Origin: Streptomyces hiroshimensis
Lineage (GTDB): Bacteria > Actinomycetota > Actinomycetes > Streptomycetales > Streptomycetaceae
Reading direction: 5' to 3'
DNA length: 46,970 nt
Assembly: GCF_014650335.1 (NCBI RefSeq)
Contig: NZ_BMUT01000024.1
Span: 1-46,970 of the forward strand
Shown here: positions 17,218 to 25,717 of the stretch, in pieces
How the letters are laid out: every line of letters starts with the position of its first letter
Numbering within the stretch: position 1 is the first letter of the stretch
Position numbers and translations under genes: made by a program
Notes under the pieces: generated by a model
What the model was told of the DNA's origin: nothing
The model's database searches: none
What the model saw: only the letters and a program-made list of their open reading frames with translations

Positions 17218-17814
17218 ATGTACGCGATACCCCTGGGCGACGACGGCGCGGAGCTGCGCCCGGTCGAACCGTGGCAGGCCGGGGAGTTCCTGGCCCACAT
17301 GGACCGAGGGCGGGAGTTCATCGGGGAGCACAACGGGCTTCCCGACGTCGTCACGGACCTGGAATCGAGCCGGGCGTTCCTCCGGACGTACGCGGAGAAG
17401 GCCGCGGCCGACACCGGGCGCCTCTACGGCATCCGGTCGGGTGGCGAGCTCGTCGGCGGGTTCCTGCTGAGGAGGCTGGACATCGAGCAGGGAATCGCCG
17501 AGGCGGGCTGCTGGCTGGAGCCGTCGGCCGTGGGCAGGGGCCTGGTGACCCGGGCCGCGCGCGTGGTCATCGACTGGGCCGTCGAGGAGCGCGGCATCCA
17601 TCGCGTGGAGTGGTGGGTGTCGACGGGGAACACGGCCAGCATCGCCGTGGCCCGGCGGCTCGGGATGACGAAGGACGGCGTGCTGCGGGAGAGCTACCTG
17701 TACCGGGGGAAGCGGTACGACGAGGAGATCTGGTCGGTGCTCGCGCCGGAGTGGCGGGCGGCCGAGCGGAGTCCGAGCGGAGTCAGCGGCTCACATCCCC
17801 CGTGCTCCGGTTGA
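17218..17814 (+). CDS. GNAT acetyltransferase, RimJ/RimL type
   Basis: The 198-residue protein matches ribosomal-protein-type GNATs: AELRPVEPWQAGEFLAHMDRGR, GRLYGIRSGGELVGGFLLRRLD, AEAGCWLEPSAVGRGLVTRAARVVIDWA (acetyl-CoA loop) and STGNTASIAVARRLGMTKDGVLRES. AAGG lies upstream of ATG 17218; an in-frame start at 17182 would add a basic tail. The 3' end overlaps the convergent phosphatase gene by 32 bp. Confidence 0.84.
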   Translation: MYAIPLGDDGAELRPVEPWQAGEFLAHMDRGREFIGEHNGLPDVVTDLESSRAFLRTYAEKAAADTGRLYGIRSGGELVGGFLLRRLDIEQGIAEAGCWLEPSAVGRGLVTRAARVVIDWAVEERGIHRVEWWVSTGNTASIAVARRLGMTKDGVLRESYLYRGKRYDEEIWSVLAPEWRAAERSPSGVSGSHPPCSG

Positions 17815-18979
17815 TGGCCAGCAATACCAGGTCATCGGTGATCCGGCCACCGGTGTGGCGGCGCACATCCGCGAGGAGGGCGTCGAGCAGCGCGTCCGGC
17901 GAGGGAAAATCCCGCCCGTTCAGCCGGGCGACGGGGTCGTAGAAGGCGTCGGAGCGGTTGCGCGCCTCGCTGAGGCCGTCGGTGTACAGGAACAGGGTCG
18001 TCCCCGGCGGGAAGGGCACGCAATCGGTCCGGTCCTCGACGGTGCCCAGCTCCCCCAGGGCCAGGGGCAGGGCAGGCTCGGACGGCTCCACGCTGCGGAC
18101 CGCGCCGCCGTGCAGCAGCAAGGGAGGCGGATGGCCGCGGTTGACCAGCCGCAGTTCGTCGCCCGAGGGCGGGATCTCGGCCAGGACGCAGGTGACGAAC
18201 CCCTCGGTCCGCTCGTGGCCCTGCCGCCGCTTCGCCTCCCTCAGCAGGGCCCGGTCCAGCCTGGCCGCGATCCGGACGAGCGTGGGTTCGTCGTCGGCGG
18301 CTTCCCGGAACACGCCGAGCGCCACGTCCACCGCCTTGACGGCTTCCATGCCCTTGCCCCGCACGTCGCCGACCAGGCAGCGTACGCCGTACGGAGTGTC
18401 CTGCACGCCGTAGAGGTCACCGCCGATCTGTGCGTCCTTCACGGCGGACTGGTAGCGCACGGCGATCCGGAAGGGGCCGATCGAGGCCGGCGGCCGGGGC
18501 AGTACGGCGTTCTGCACGGCGAGGGCGATCTTGCGTACGGACTGCAGCCGCACGTCGCTGTAGTACATGAGGCGGTTGACGACGACGGCGATCGCCGAGA
18601 CGGTCGCGACCGCCGCCAGTTCGCTGCGGCCGCCGGAGTCCCCGATGAGGCCGAAGTGGGTGAGCAGCGCGGCGTCGGCGGCGCATGCGCCGATGCCCGC
18701 CAGGATCGTTGCGCGCAGCGACAGCAGAGCGGCGGCCGCCATCGGTGCGGCGGTGTAGAAGGCTTCGGCGCTGAAGTGCGGCGCGGTGTTGTAGTCGAGG
18801 ACGGCGCCTCCGGCGAGCAGGATCACCGGCAGGAGCTGGAGGTGGCGCAGGAACCAGCGCCTCTCCGTGGTGCTGCTCCCTGCGCTCGGTGCCCTCACGT
18901 GCCTGCTCCCGCTCGTCCGTGCCGTAGGACCGTACGACACGCTCAAGCATCGTCGGGCCGGATTACGGCTGCCAGTCAT
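17783..18979 (-). CDS. Membrane PP2C/SpoIIE-type serine/threonine phosphatase
   Basis: The 398-residue protein has a short cytosolic N-terminus, about three to four hydrophobic helices between residues 45 and 140, and a SpoIIE/RsbU-type PP2C domain: AVQNAVLPRPPASIGPF, KDAQIGGDLYGV (metal-binding Gly-Asp), RCLVGDVRGKGMEAV, and GTTLFLYTDGLSEARN (C-terminal metal Asp). Such phosphatases usually dephosphorylate anti-anti-sigma factors. The partner is not in this window. The start is ATG 18979. Confidence 0.85.
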   Translation of the reverse strand: MTGSRNPARRCLSVSYGPTARTSGSRHVRAPSAGSSTTERRWFLRHLQLLPVILLAGGAVLDYNTAPHFSAEAFYTAAPMAAAALLSLRATILAGIGACAADAALLTHFGLIGDSGGRSELAAVATVSAIAVVVNRLMYYSDVRLQSVRKIALAVQNAVLPRPPASIGPFRIAVRYQSAVKDAQIGGDLYGVQDTPYGVRCLVGDVRGKGMEAVKAVDVALGVFREAADDEPTLVRIAARLDRALLREAKRRQGHERTEGFVTCVLAEIPPSGDELRLVNRGHPPPLLLHGGAVRSVEPSEPALPLALGELGTVEDRTDCVPFPPGTTLFLYTDGLSEARNRSDAFYDPVARLNGRDFPSPDALLDALLADVRRHTGGRITDDLVLLAINRSTGDVSR

Positions 18980-19079
18980 GGTGCGGCCGTATGGGTACGC
19001 GCCGGAACGCCGTCACGACTGCTCCGGACGGCCCCGAGCTCCCCCCCGGCCGGGAGGGGGAGGCGAGGCCTGAGACGGC

Positions 19080-20303
19080 TCAGGGAGCCGGAGTGAACAC
19101 GAGCGAGGCGTTGTGACCGCCGAAGCCGAAGGAATTCGTCAGCGCGGCCGTCAGCCTGCCGTGCCGGGGCTGCCCCGCGACGACGTCGAGCTTCACCTCC
19201 GGGTCGAGGGTGTCGAGGTTCTGCGTGGCGGGGATGACGCCGTCGCGGACCGCGAGGATCGTGGCGAGGGCGCCGATCGCGCCGGCGGCGCCGAAGAGGT
19301 GGCCGGTCATCGACTTGGTCGCGGTGACGGCCGGATGCGTGCCGATGGCTTCGGTGATCGACTCGGCCTCGACCAGGTCACCCTTGGGGGTGGAGGTCGC
19401 GTGGGCGTGGACGTGCTCGACCGCCAGGGGGTCCAGCCCCGCGGAGGTCACGGCCAGGCGCATCGCGCGGACCTGGCCTTCGGGATGCGCGGCCGTGATG
19501 TGGTGGGCGTCCGACGTGACGCCGGCACCGGCGAGCGTGGCATGGGCCCGGGCTCCTCGCGAGGCCGCGGACCCGGCGCGCTCCAGGACGACCACGACCG
19601 CACCCTCGCCGATGACGAAGCCGTCGCGGTCGGTATCGAAGGGGCGGGATGCCTGCTGAGGCGCGTCGTTGCGCGTCGAATGGGCCTTGGCCTGGGCGAA
19701 TCCGGCCAGCGGCAGCGGATGGATACAGGCTTCCGTACCGCCCGCCACGACCACGTCCGCGCGGCCGAGCCGGATCAGGTCCAGGCCCATGGCGATCGCC
19801 TCGGCTCCCGACGCACAGGCGCTGACAGGGGTGTGGGCACCGCCGCGGGCCCCGAGGTCGATGCTGACCCATGCGGCCGGGCCGTTGGCCATCAGCATCG
19901 GGACGGTGTGCGGCGACACGCGCCGCACGCCGGAGGTCTCGAGGACGTCGTCCTGGCCGAGCATGGTCAGGGCGCCACCGGTCGCCGTGCCGATCACGAC
20001 GGCCAGCCGCTCCGGGTCGACGTCGGGCCTGCCCGCGTCGGCCCAGGCCTCGCGGGCGGCGACGAGCGCTATCTGCTCGCAGCGGTCCATGCGGCGGGCC
20101 TGTACGCGTTCCAGGACCTCGGTGGGCTCGGTCTTGAGCCTGCCGGCGATCTTCACGGGCAGGCCGGCGGCCCACTCCTCCTCGATCGCACTGATCCCCG
20201 ACCGCCCGGCCAGCATCCCCGACCAGGTCGAGGCGACGTCCCCGCCGAGCGGCGTTGTGGCCCCCAGGCCGGTGACGACCACGTCGTTCGTGTGCGCGCT
20301 CAC
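19080..20303 (-). CDS. Stand-alone beta-ketoacyl-ACP synthase (KAS II/FabF type)
   Basis: The 407-residue protein has the complete KAS II active site: nucleophilic Cys in PVSACASGAEA, His in HAHATSTPKGD and His in KSMTGHLFGAAGA, plus the C-terminal NSFGFGGHNASLVF. It condenses acyl and malonyl-ACP. No ACP, ketoreductase or PKS module is nearby, so it may serve primary fatty acid synthesis or substitute for FabF, perhaps as a self-resistance or supply enzyme. GTG 20303 has GGGGG at good spacing; ATG 20324 also has GGAG upstream and would add seven residues. A short hairpin (19069-19084) overlaps the stop. Confidence 0.87.
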   Translation of the reverse strand: MSAHTNDVVVTGLGATTPLGGDVASTWSGMLAGRSGISAIEEEWAAGLPVKIAGRLKTEPTEVLERVQARRMDRCEQIALVAAREAWADAGRPDVDPERLAVVIGTATGGALTMLGQDDVLETSGVRRVSPHTVPMLMANGPAAWVSIDLGARGGAHTPVSACASGAEAIAMGLDLIRLGRADVVVAGGTEACIHPLPLAGFAQAKAHSTRNDAPQQASRPFDTDRDGFVIGEGAVVVVLERAGSAASRGARAHATLAGAGVTSDAHHITAAHPEGQVRAMRLAVTSAGLDPLAVEHVHAHATSTPKGDLVEAESITEAIGTHPAVTATKSMTGHLFGAAGAIGALATILAVRDGVIPATQNLDTLDPEVKLDVVAGQPRHGRLTAALTNSFGFGGHNASLVFTPAP

Positions 20304-20627
20304 TGAGCGAACCCCCTTTGTCATAGAGATACAACTCCCCGTGAAGCAGGTCGCGGGAAGAGATCGACTTGATGGCCACTTTGCCAAGGTGGTGATGGGT
20401 AATCAGTTGCGGTGGTCAACGGAGTTCGGCGTCCGAGATTTGTAGGAAGTGATCATTCACACGCGTCGCCGCTCCTGCCGGAAGCCGGCAGCCGGCAGCC
20501 GGACTGCATCCGCACCTGGTCCCGTTCGAGTCCTCATCCGCAGGGCGGAGGGAGCCGTACGACCGGGTGGGTAGCGGACTGTCCTGGTTTCCAGCTGTCC
20601 GGCGGGCGGTTCCGGTACGGGCGGCGG
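20304..20627. other. Intergenic region, no gene seen
   Basis: The ketosynthase promoter should lie here. The stretch near 20375-20410 has AT-richer, partly palindromic sequence (CCACTTTGCCAAGGTGG) that could be an operator. The rest shows short GCCGGCA repeats but no convincing ORF. Confidence 0.3.
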
Positions 20628-20990
20628 ATGCCCGGGGCAGGGCCGTTGGACAAGCTCGTGGAGCAGACGGCCACTGCGAAGACGACCGCGTCCTCCCTCC
20701 AGGGAAAAGCTCGCATGGGCTACCCCGTCGACAGCCAGGACATCCGGCGGATCTCGGTCGACGCCCACAGCACCTTCGCCCAGGGCGACAAGCCCCTGCA
20801 ACCCTGGGGAACGTTCCGCATCTATCACAAGGTCGAGCACACGGGCGGTGAACCGGAGGTCTACTGGGGCGACTTCAAGGTCGACTGCCTCACCACGGGC
20901 GGCCCCACGGCAACGGTGACCGGCACCCTTGAGCGCACCAGCCCCGGCCACCCCTGGCAGACCAAGCTCGAACCGCACGTTCGTATGGGC
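20628..20990 (+). pseudogene. Decayed secreted-protein gene
   Basis: The frame encodes a coherent stretch of about 90 residues (KARMGYPVDSQDIRRISVDA, WGTFRIYHKVEH, YWGDFKVDCLTTGGPTATVT, PHVRMG) that looks like a small exported Streptomyces protein. There is no signal peptide at the 5' end. After RMG near 20990 the frame continues into Pro/Ser/Arg-rich sequence typical of non-coding reading and overlaps the convergent gene. I read it as truncated at both ends. Confidence 0.45.
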
Positions 20991-21143
20991 GCCCCGCGCC
21001 TCGCCGTGCTCAGGGACACTTCTCCGCGTGCGCCGGGCAGACTCGGTACCCTGCTCCCTTCCGCCTCGCTCGCCGCCGGGCACAGCCCTACCGGACCGTC
21101 TGCTCATGCGCAGCCGACGGCCGGAGACCGGCTCTCGCGCCGG

Positions 21144-21299
21144 CTACCAATAGTGACGGCGCCCGCCGACCGCGTGCCCCACTGCGCCGAGGATCCAGAG
21201 GATCGCGCCGATGACCAGCAGGATGACGCCTATGGTCCACAGGATCGCTATTCCGGTCAGGAACCCGATGATGAGGAGAATGACTCCGAGGACGATCAT
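21144..21299 (-). CDS. Small two-helix membrane protein
   Basis: The 51-residue protein starts MIVLGVILLIIGFLTGIAIL and has two hydrophobic helices (about residues 2-21 and 23-42), with a basic cytosolic tail ending GGRRHYW. It resembles small DUF6131-like actinomycete membrane proteins of unknown function. A perfect GGAGGACACC precedes the ATG. It is short, and the opposite strand holds a longer non-coding frame. Confidence 0.8.
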   Translation of the reverse strand: MIVLGVILLIIGFLTGIAILWTIGVILLVIGAILWILGAVGHAVGGRRHYW

Positions 21300-21390
21300 G
21301 GTGTCCTCCGATGTGACGGATATCCCCTGCTTTCCACTATCTTCCCCGGCCGGTTTCCACGCCAGTCGCTCCGCTTGCGGCTGCCGCTGC

Positions 21391-22119
21391 TCAGGAGCGC
21401 TTGACGGTGATGGCGCCGCTGCCCGTGGTCAGGTCGAGGCGGTGCGTAGCGGACGCGTCGTCGGTGAAGGCGATGTCCTTGCCGCCGCTGTCGCTCTTGG
21501 CGGTCACCCGGTACCGCCCGTCGGGCGCGGTCAGGGTGACGGCGCCGCTGCCGGCCTCGGCCCGGACGTCCTGGGGTGACGACGTGGTGAGGTCGATGGC
21601 CCCGCTGGAAGTCCTGGCGCTGACGGAACCGCCCTTGAGGCCGCGTCCGGTGATCGCGCCGCTGCCCGCCTGCACGTCGACGGTGCCGTTGACGTCGTCC
21701 ACGTCGATGGCCCCGGAGCCGGTGGTCACCTTCACCGCGCCCGTCCTGGAGAGGGTGACCGCGCCGCTCGACGTCCGGCCGGTGACCGGGATGCCCGAGG
21801 GCAGGTCGACCGTGTAGGCCACTGAACAGTCCTCACCGCAGCCACGGAGCACCAGGACGCCGTTCTCGACCTGGTGGGTGGCGTTCTCCGGGCGGTCGCC
21901 TCCGTATTCCACGTAACGGTGAAGCTTCACGTCGGTCGCACCCTCGCTGCCACGCAGGGTGACCCCGCCCGAGCCGGTGTCCAGCCGTACGGCGGTGATC
22001 TTCTGCGACAGCGTGGCGTCGTCCTCGAAGTTCTTCCGGAACATGCCGCACGCGCTGAGCCCCCCGACGGCGACTCCGGCCGTCACGACAGCAGTGAGGA
22101 GACGGAGGCGCGCACGCAT
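21391..22119 (-). CDS. DUF4097 (adhesin-like beta-helix) lipoprotein
   Basis: The 242-residue protein begins with a lipoprotein signal (RLRLLTAVVTAGVAVGGLSACG; lipidated Cys) and continues as a DUF4097 repeat domain, with regularly spaced SGA and GSGAI turns (TSSGAVTLS, TGSGAIDVDD, AGSGAITGR, TSSGAIDLT, TGSGAITVK) about 20 residues apart, giving a beta-solenoid. Function in the family is unknown. The start is ATG 22119 rather than the upstream 22155. Confidence 0.85.
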   Translation of the reverse strand: MRARLRLLTAVVTAGVAVGGLSACGMFRKNFEDDATLSQKITAVRLDTGSGGVTLRGSEGATDVKLHRYVEYGGDRPENATHQVENGVLVLRGCGEDCSVAYTVDLPSGIPVTGRTSSGAVTLSRTGAVKVTTGSGAIDVDDVNGTVDVQAGSGAITGRGLKGGSVSARTSSGAIDLTTSSPQDVRAEAGSGAVTLTAPDGRYRVTAKSDSGGKDIAFTDDASATHRLDLTTGSGAITVKRS

Positions 22120-22304
22120 GGAGTTTCCACCAATCGTTGAGGTCGTTGAGGTCACCGAGGCGTCGGGCGCTCCCTGTGCAGAGAACGCCCGACGAGGCTA
22201 TGCGCCCGGCCGGAGAAGCAGCCATGGGGTAAACCCCCGGGTTTCCGGTGTCACGGTTACCCCCCCCGTGCCCTGCCGCCTCCCCGTCAGCGTCCGGCCT
22301 CTGG

Positions 22305-23084
22305 CTAGGCCGTGTACCCGCCGTCGGCAGTGATGGTGGCCCCGGTGATGTACGCGGCCTCAGGACCGGCGAGGTAGGCGACGAGGCCGGCTATCTCCTC
22401 GGGCGTGCCGAACCGCCGCAGGGCGGTGGCCTCGGTCATGACGTCGTGCACGTGGGTGTCGGACGACGTCAGATCGGTGCTGATGGGGCCGGGCTGGATG
22501 TTGTTGACCGTGATCCCGCGGCCGCCGAGGTCACGGGCGAGGGCGCGGGTCAGGCCGGCGACGGCGGCTTTGCTGGTGACGTAGGCGGACAGCGTGCCGA
22601 AAGGGGTCCGGTCGGCGAATACGCTGCCGATGTTGATGATCCGCCCGTGATCGGGCATATGGGGGAGTACGGCCTGGGCGGCGGCGAACGGGCCGCGCAC
22701 GTTGACGGCCATCGTCCGGTCGAAGTGTTCGAGGGACATCTCCTCGAACGGCGCGCTCGTGCCTATGCCTGCGTTGTTGACCAGGATGTCGATCCTGCCG
22801 TACTCCTCGGCCGTCGCGTCGGCGGCGGCGCGGATCCGGGCCGCGTCGGCGCTGTCTGCGCGGAGCGCCACTGCGTGGCCTCCTGCTGCGGTGATGGCTT
22901 CGACGACGCGGTCGGCGGCGGTACGGGACGAGTTGTAGGTGATCGCGACGCGTATGCCGTCCGCGGCCAGGCGCGTGGCGATGGCGGCGCCGATACCGCG
23001 GGAACCGCCCGTGATCAGGGCGGACTTGTACTCCTGAACGGCGGGGTGCGCGGAGTCTTCGGGGTGTGCGGAAAGTGCTGACAT
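22305..23084 (-). CDS. SDR family oxidoreductase
   Basis: The 259-residue protein is a classical short-chain dehydrogenase: cofactor motif ALITGGSRGIGAAIA, NNAG in DILVNNAGIG, catalytic Ser in INIGSVFAD, Tyr-x-x-x-Lys in LSAYVTSKAAVAGL, and PGPISTDLTSS. An Asn at YNSSRTA suggests NADP use. The 3-oxoacyl-ACP reductase-like subgroup is likely, but the substrate is unknown. It lies 45 bp after the MarR gene on the same strand, and this pair is a common repressor-target arrangement. Confidence 0.88.
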   Translation of the reverse strand: MSALSAHPEDSAHPAVQEYKSALITGGSRGIGAAIATRLAADGIRVAITYNSSRTAADRVVEAITAAGGHAVALRADSADAARIRAAADATAEEYGRIDILVNNAGIGTSAPFEEMSLEHFDRTMAVNVRGPFAAAQAVLPHMPDHGRIINIGSVFADRTPFGTLSAYVTSKAAVAGLTRALARDLGGRGITVNNIQPGPISTDLTSSDTHVHDVMTEATALRRFGTPEEIAGLVAYLAGPEAAYITGATITADGGYTA

Positions 23085-23129
23085 GGCGGTGCTTCCCTTC
23101 GGCCTGGGTGTTCGGTGAGTGCTGCGGCG

Positions 23130-23612
23130 TCAGCCGTCGATGCCGGCGCCGGGCTCGATGGCGGCCTCGATGGCGCGGGCGGTGGCCACGAACTGCGCGC
23201 GCTGTTCCTCGCTCAGCCCGGCGGTGGCGCGCTCCTCCAGCTCGGCCCACACCTCCGCGACGCGGGATTCGAGCGCACGGCCTTCCGGGGTCAGCGACAC
23301 CAGGGTGACCCGGCGGTCCGCGTCGCTGCGCTGACGGGTGACCAGCCCGGCGGCGGCGAGCCGGCGCAGGGACTTCGCGACGGTGGAGTGGTCGAGCCCC
23401 AGGGTCTTGCCCAGGGCCTGCTGGGACTGGCCGTCGCGCTCCCACAGCTGCAGCAGCATGATCTCCTGCCCGGGATAGAGCCCTAGGTCGCGCAGCAGAG
23501 CGGAGGCCAGGGCCCGGTGGGTACGGGCGACTCCGAAGACCGCGAAACTGACCGGGTACCGCTCGCGCGCACTGGACAGGGGCGTGTCGCCGCCGGGTGG
23601 GGAATCGGTCAT
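23130..23612 (-). CDS. MarR family transcriptional regulator
   Basis: The 160-residue protein has the MarR winged helix: GQSQQALGKTLGLDHSTVAKSLRRLAAAGLVTRQRSDADRRVTLVSLTPEGRAL. GGAGGACGAACAGAC precedes ATG 23612. The large inverted repeat at 23635-23698 lies directly upstream and is the natural operator candidate for this gene, for the co-directional SDR and possibly for the divergent DUF4157 gene. Confidence 0.88.
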   Translation of the reverse strand: MTDSPPGGDTPLSSARERYPVSFAVFGVARTHRALASALLRDLGLYPGQEIMLLQLWERDGQSQQALGKTLGLDHSTVAKSLRRLAAAGLVTRQRSDADRRVTLVSLTPEGRALESRVAEVWAELEERATAGLSEEQRAQFVATARAIEAAIEPGAGIDG

Positions 23613-23634
23613 GTCTGTTCGTCCTCCATCGAGG

Positions 23635-23698
23635 TGCCGAAAATACGTTGCCGACCACGTTAATGAGGAGATGTGTGGTCGGCAACGTATTTTCGGCA
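23635..23698. promoter_or_regulatory. 24-bp perfect inverted repeat between MarR and DUF4157 genes
   Basis: Bases 23635-23658 are the exact reverse complement of 23675-23698, with a 16-nt spacer. Arms run from TGCCGAAAATACG to TTGCCGACCAC. It fills the divergent promoter region. Two operators read in opposite orientation for a MarR dimer pair would explain it; a long RNA hairpin is the alternative. Confidence 0.7.
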
Positions 23699-23712
23699 AG
23701 GGGCGGCGGCTC

Positions 23713-25701
23713 ATGTCCGCTGTCCGCGGTGGCGTGCCGTCGGGCCGTGGACATACTGGTGGCATGGCCGAGCATGTGCACCGGGCGGGCCGAAGCGAGG
23801 GGGCCTCGCCGCCGCAACGTCCCGTCATGCTCAGCCGCCCGAGCGGCATGTACGAGCAGCAGGCCCGAGCCGCCGCAGGCGGTCGCCCGTCGCTGTCGCG
23901 TATCGGCTCGAGCTTTGCCGGGCCGCCCGGGTTCACCCGGCTCTCGGGCTCCGCTGTCCGGACGGCGATCGCGCGGGTGCTCGTGGCACCCGGTCAAGCG
24001 CTGGAGCCAGCTGCGCGGAAGGTGATGGAATCGCACCACGGCTACGATTTCAGCCGGGTGCGGGTACACACCGACGCGCACGCGGATGCCTCCGCGCGAC
24101 TGATCGACGCGGCGGCGTACACGGCCGGTCGGCACATCGTCTTCGCTGCCGGTCACTATCGGCCGACCATGCCCCGGGGGCGAGCGCTGATCGCCCATGA
24201 GCTGGCCCACGTCGTCCAGCAGGAGCCGCCTGCACACCCGGACGGGCCCCTGTATGTGCAGCGCTCCGGACGGCTCGGCTTCCTCGGTGACCTCTTCACC
24301 CAGGGCCCCCTGGAAGCCTTCTCCCGTATGTTCGGCGAGGGGGAGTTCAAGCCCGAGGAACTGCAAAGCTACCTCGGCAAGCTGCGCCGTACCGGCAAGC
24401 CGGAAGGCGACTATGACAGCGACAACAAGGCACGTGCAGTCGTCGCCCTATGGGCAGCCGGCGACCCTTCCGTCGCGCTCGACCCGCAGCTGAAGAGACT
24501 CCTGGTGCGCGACTTGTACGACGGCGTGGTGAGCCAGGGCGACGCCCGGGCCATCCTCACCATCCTGGAGGGCAGCCTCGGGCCCGACCTCGCCGTCGTC
24601 CTCTCCGCCTCCGGCGTACTCCCCAAGGCGCTCCACAAGTCCTTCGGCCGCCCGGAGCGGGCGAGGCTGCAGCGTCTCCTCGATGAGCGTGTCAAAGGGG
24701 GTTTCGCCGAGGCGGTGAAGGACCGGGTGGTACCCGCCGAAGGAGTGAGAGCGGCCTCTCATCTCAACGACGAGACGTTCCGCAAGGAATGGGAGAAGGC
24801 CTTCCAGGAGGGAGTCGCCGTGCTGGTGCGGGCCAAGAAGGAAACCCACGGATGCGCCTTCCCGCTGCCGGGCGAGCTGAAGTTCGACACGGAGCACTTC
24901 GTGTCGTCGCAGACGAACGTGGACCGGTTCAAGGGTCACGAGCGGATCGTCCCCAAGTCTGCGCTCCCCTACGCCGCCGTAGGGCTGCTCTTCCAGCACC
25001 TGGACAGGTGGACATGCGAGTGCCTGTTCTTCACTCAGCTCGCTCAGCTCTACGCGTGGAGAAAAATGCTGCCGGAGGCGGCGTTCAATGAGAAATTCGC
25101 CGAGTTCGCTCTCGGAGGCGGTCGCGGCACGTCCGTGGAGGGCCTGAAGTCCGCCCAGCGTGGGATCAGTGACCCCGACAGCCTCAAGCAGGCACCGGTC
25201 GGCTCGGTCGTGGTGTGGTTCAACAGGAGCGAGTACGCAAAGGGCACCGCATTCGAGTACGAGCATGCGATCAAGACGTCGTACGCGACCGAACGCGAAC
25301 CGGAGAAATACGTCGCACACCCCTTCGAGGCCACGTCGCCGGGCGGCGAGACCAGGTGGCAGCTGACCGCCGACGAGATCAAACGGCATCTGGCAGAGGA
25401 GAACGCCGACTTCCCCTCACATTTCCGTCTGACTGCCGACGAGGTCGAAGAGCTGGCGCGCGAGGGGGTGGCTCCTTCGGTCATCACCGGCCTGCGGTCG
25501 ATCGTGGGGGTCGACCGGGTGACGTGGGTGGAGTACCGCAAGCTGGTGCCGGTACGGCTGCTCGCCGGACTGACGAACCCCGAAGCGCTGTATCAGCTCG
25601 GCAAGATCCGCACCCGCGCCCGGAAGCAACCGGACGCGGGTGCGGCCGAGAAATACATCGAGCGTGAAATCGAACTCTATAAAATCGAGGTCCCGCGCTA
25701 G
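23713..25701 (+). CDS. DUF4157 (eCIS cargo-type) protein with large C-terminal effector-like region
   Basis: The roughly 662-residue protein carries a DUF4157 domain near residues 80-165: HHGYDFSRVRVHTDAHADAS, AAAYTAGRHIVFAAGHY and the metalloprotease-like motif IAHELAHVVQQ. DUF4157 commonly heads toxins loaded into extracellular contractile injection systems. The remaining 490 residues have no obvious known domain, but a Cys in RWTCECLFFTQLAQL and a His in FEYEHAIKTS could form a papain- or transglutaminase-like site. No contractile-system structural genes are in the window. ATG 23713 has AAGGGG upstream; ATG 23764 is an alternative. Confidence 0.8.
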   Translation: MSAVRGGVPSGRGHTGGMAEHVHRAGRSEGASPPQRPVMLSRPSGMYEQQARAAAGGRPSLSRIGSSFAGPPGFTRLSGSAVRTAIARVLVAPGQALEPAARKVMESHHGYDFSRVRVHTDAHADASARLIDAAAYTAGRHIVFAAGHYRPTMPRGRALIAHELAHVVQQEPPAHPDGPLYVQRSGRLGFLGDLFTQGPLEAFSRMFGEGEFKPEELQSYLGKLRRTGKPEGDYDSDNKARAVVALWAAGDPSVALDPQLKRLLVRDLYDGVVSQGDARAILTILEGSLGPDLAVVLSASGVLPKALHKSFGRPERARLQRLLDERVKGGFAEAVKDRVVPAEGVRAASHLNDETFRKEWEKAFQEGVAVLVRAKKETHGCAFPLPGELKFDTEHFVSSQTNVDRFKGHERIVPKSALPYAAVGLLFQHLDRWTCECLFFTQLAQLYAWRKMLPEAAFNEKFAEFALGGGRGTSVEGLKSAQRGISDPDSLKQAPVGSVVVWFNRSEYAKGTAFEYEHAIKTSYATEREPEKYVAHPFEATSPGGETRWQLTADEIKRHLAEENADFPSHFRLTADEVEELAREGVAPSVITGLRSIVGVDRVTWVEYRKLVPVRLLAGLTNPEALYQLGKIRTRARKQPDAGAAEKYIEREIELYKIEVPR

Positions 25702-25717
25702 CCGCGGAGTGATCGTT

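Noticed and set aside
19080..20303. Polyketide synthase cluster around the ketosynthase
   Set aside because: No ACP, acyltransferase, ketoreductase or chain-length factor is nearby; it is a single KAS II-type gene.
23713..25701. Complete contractile injection system
   Set aside because: Only the DUF4157 cargo-like gene is present; no sheath, tube, baseplate or AAA+ genes occur in the window.
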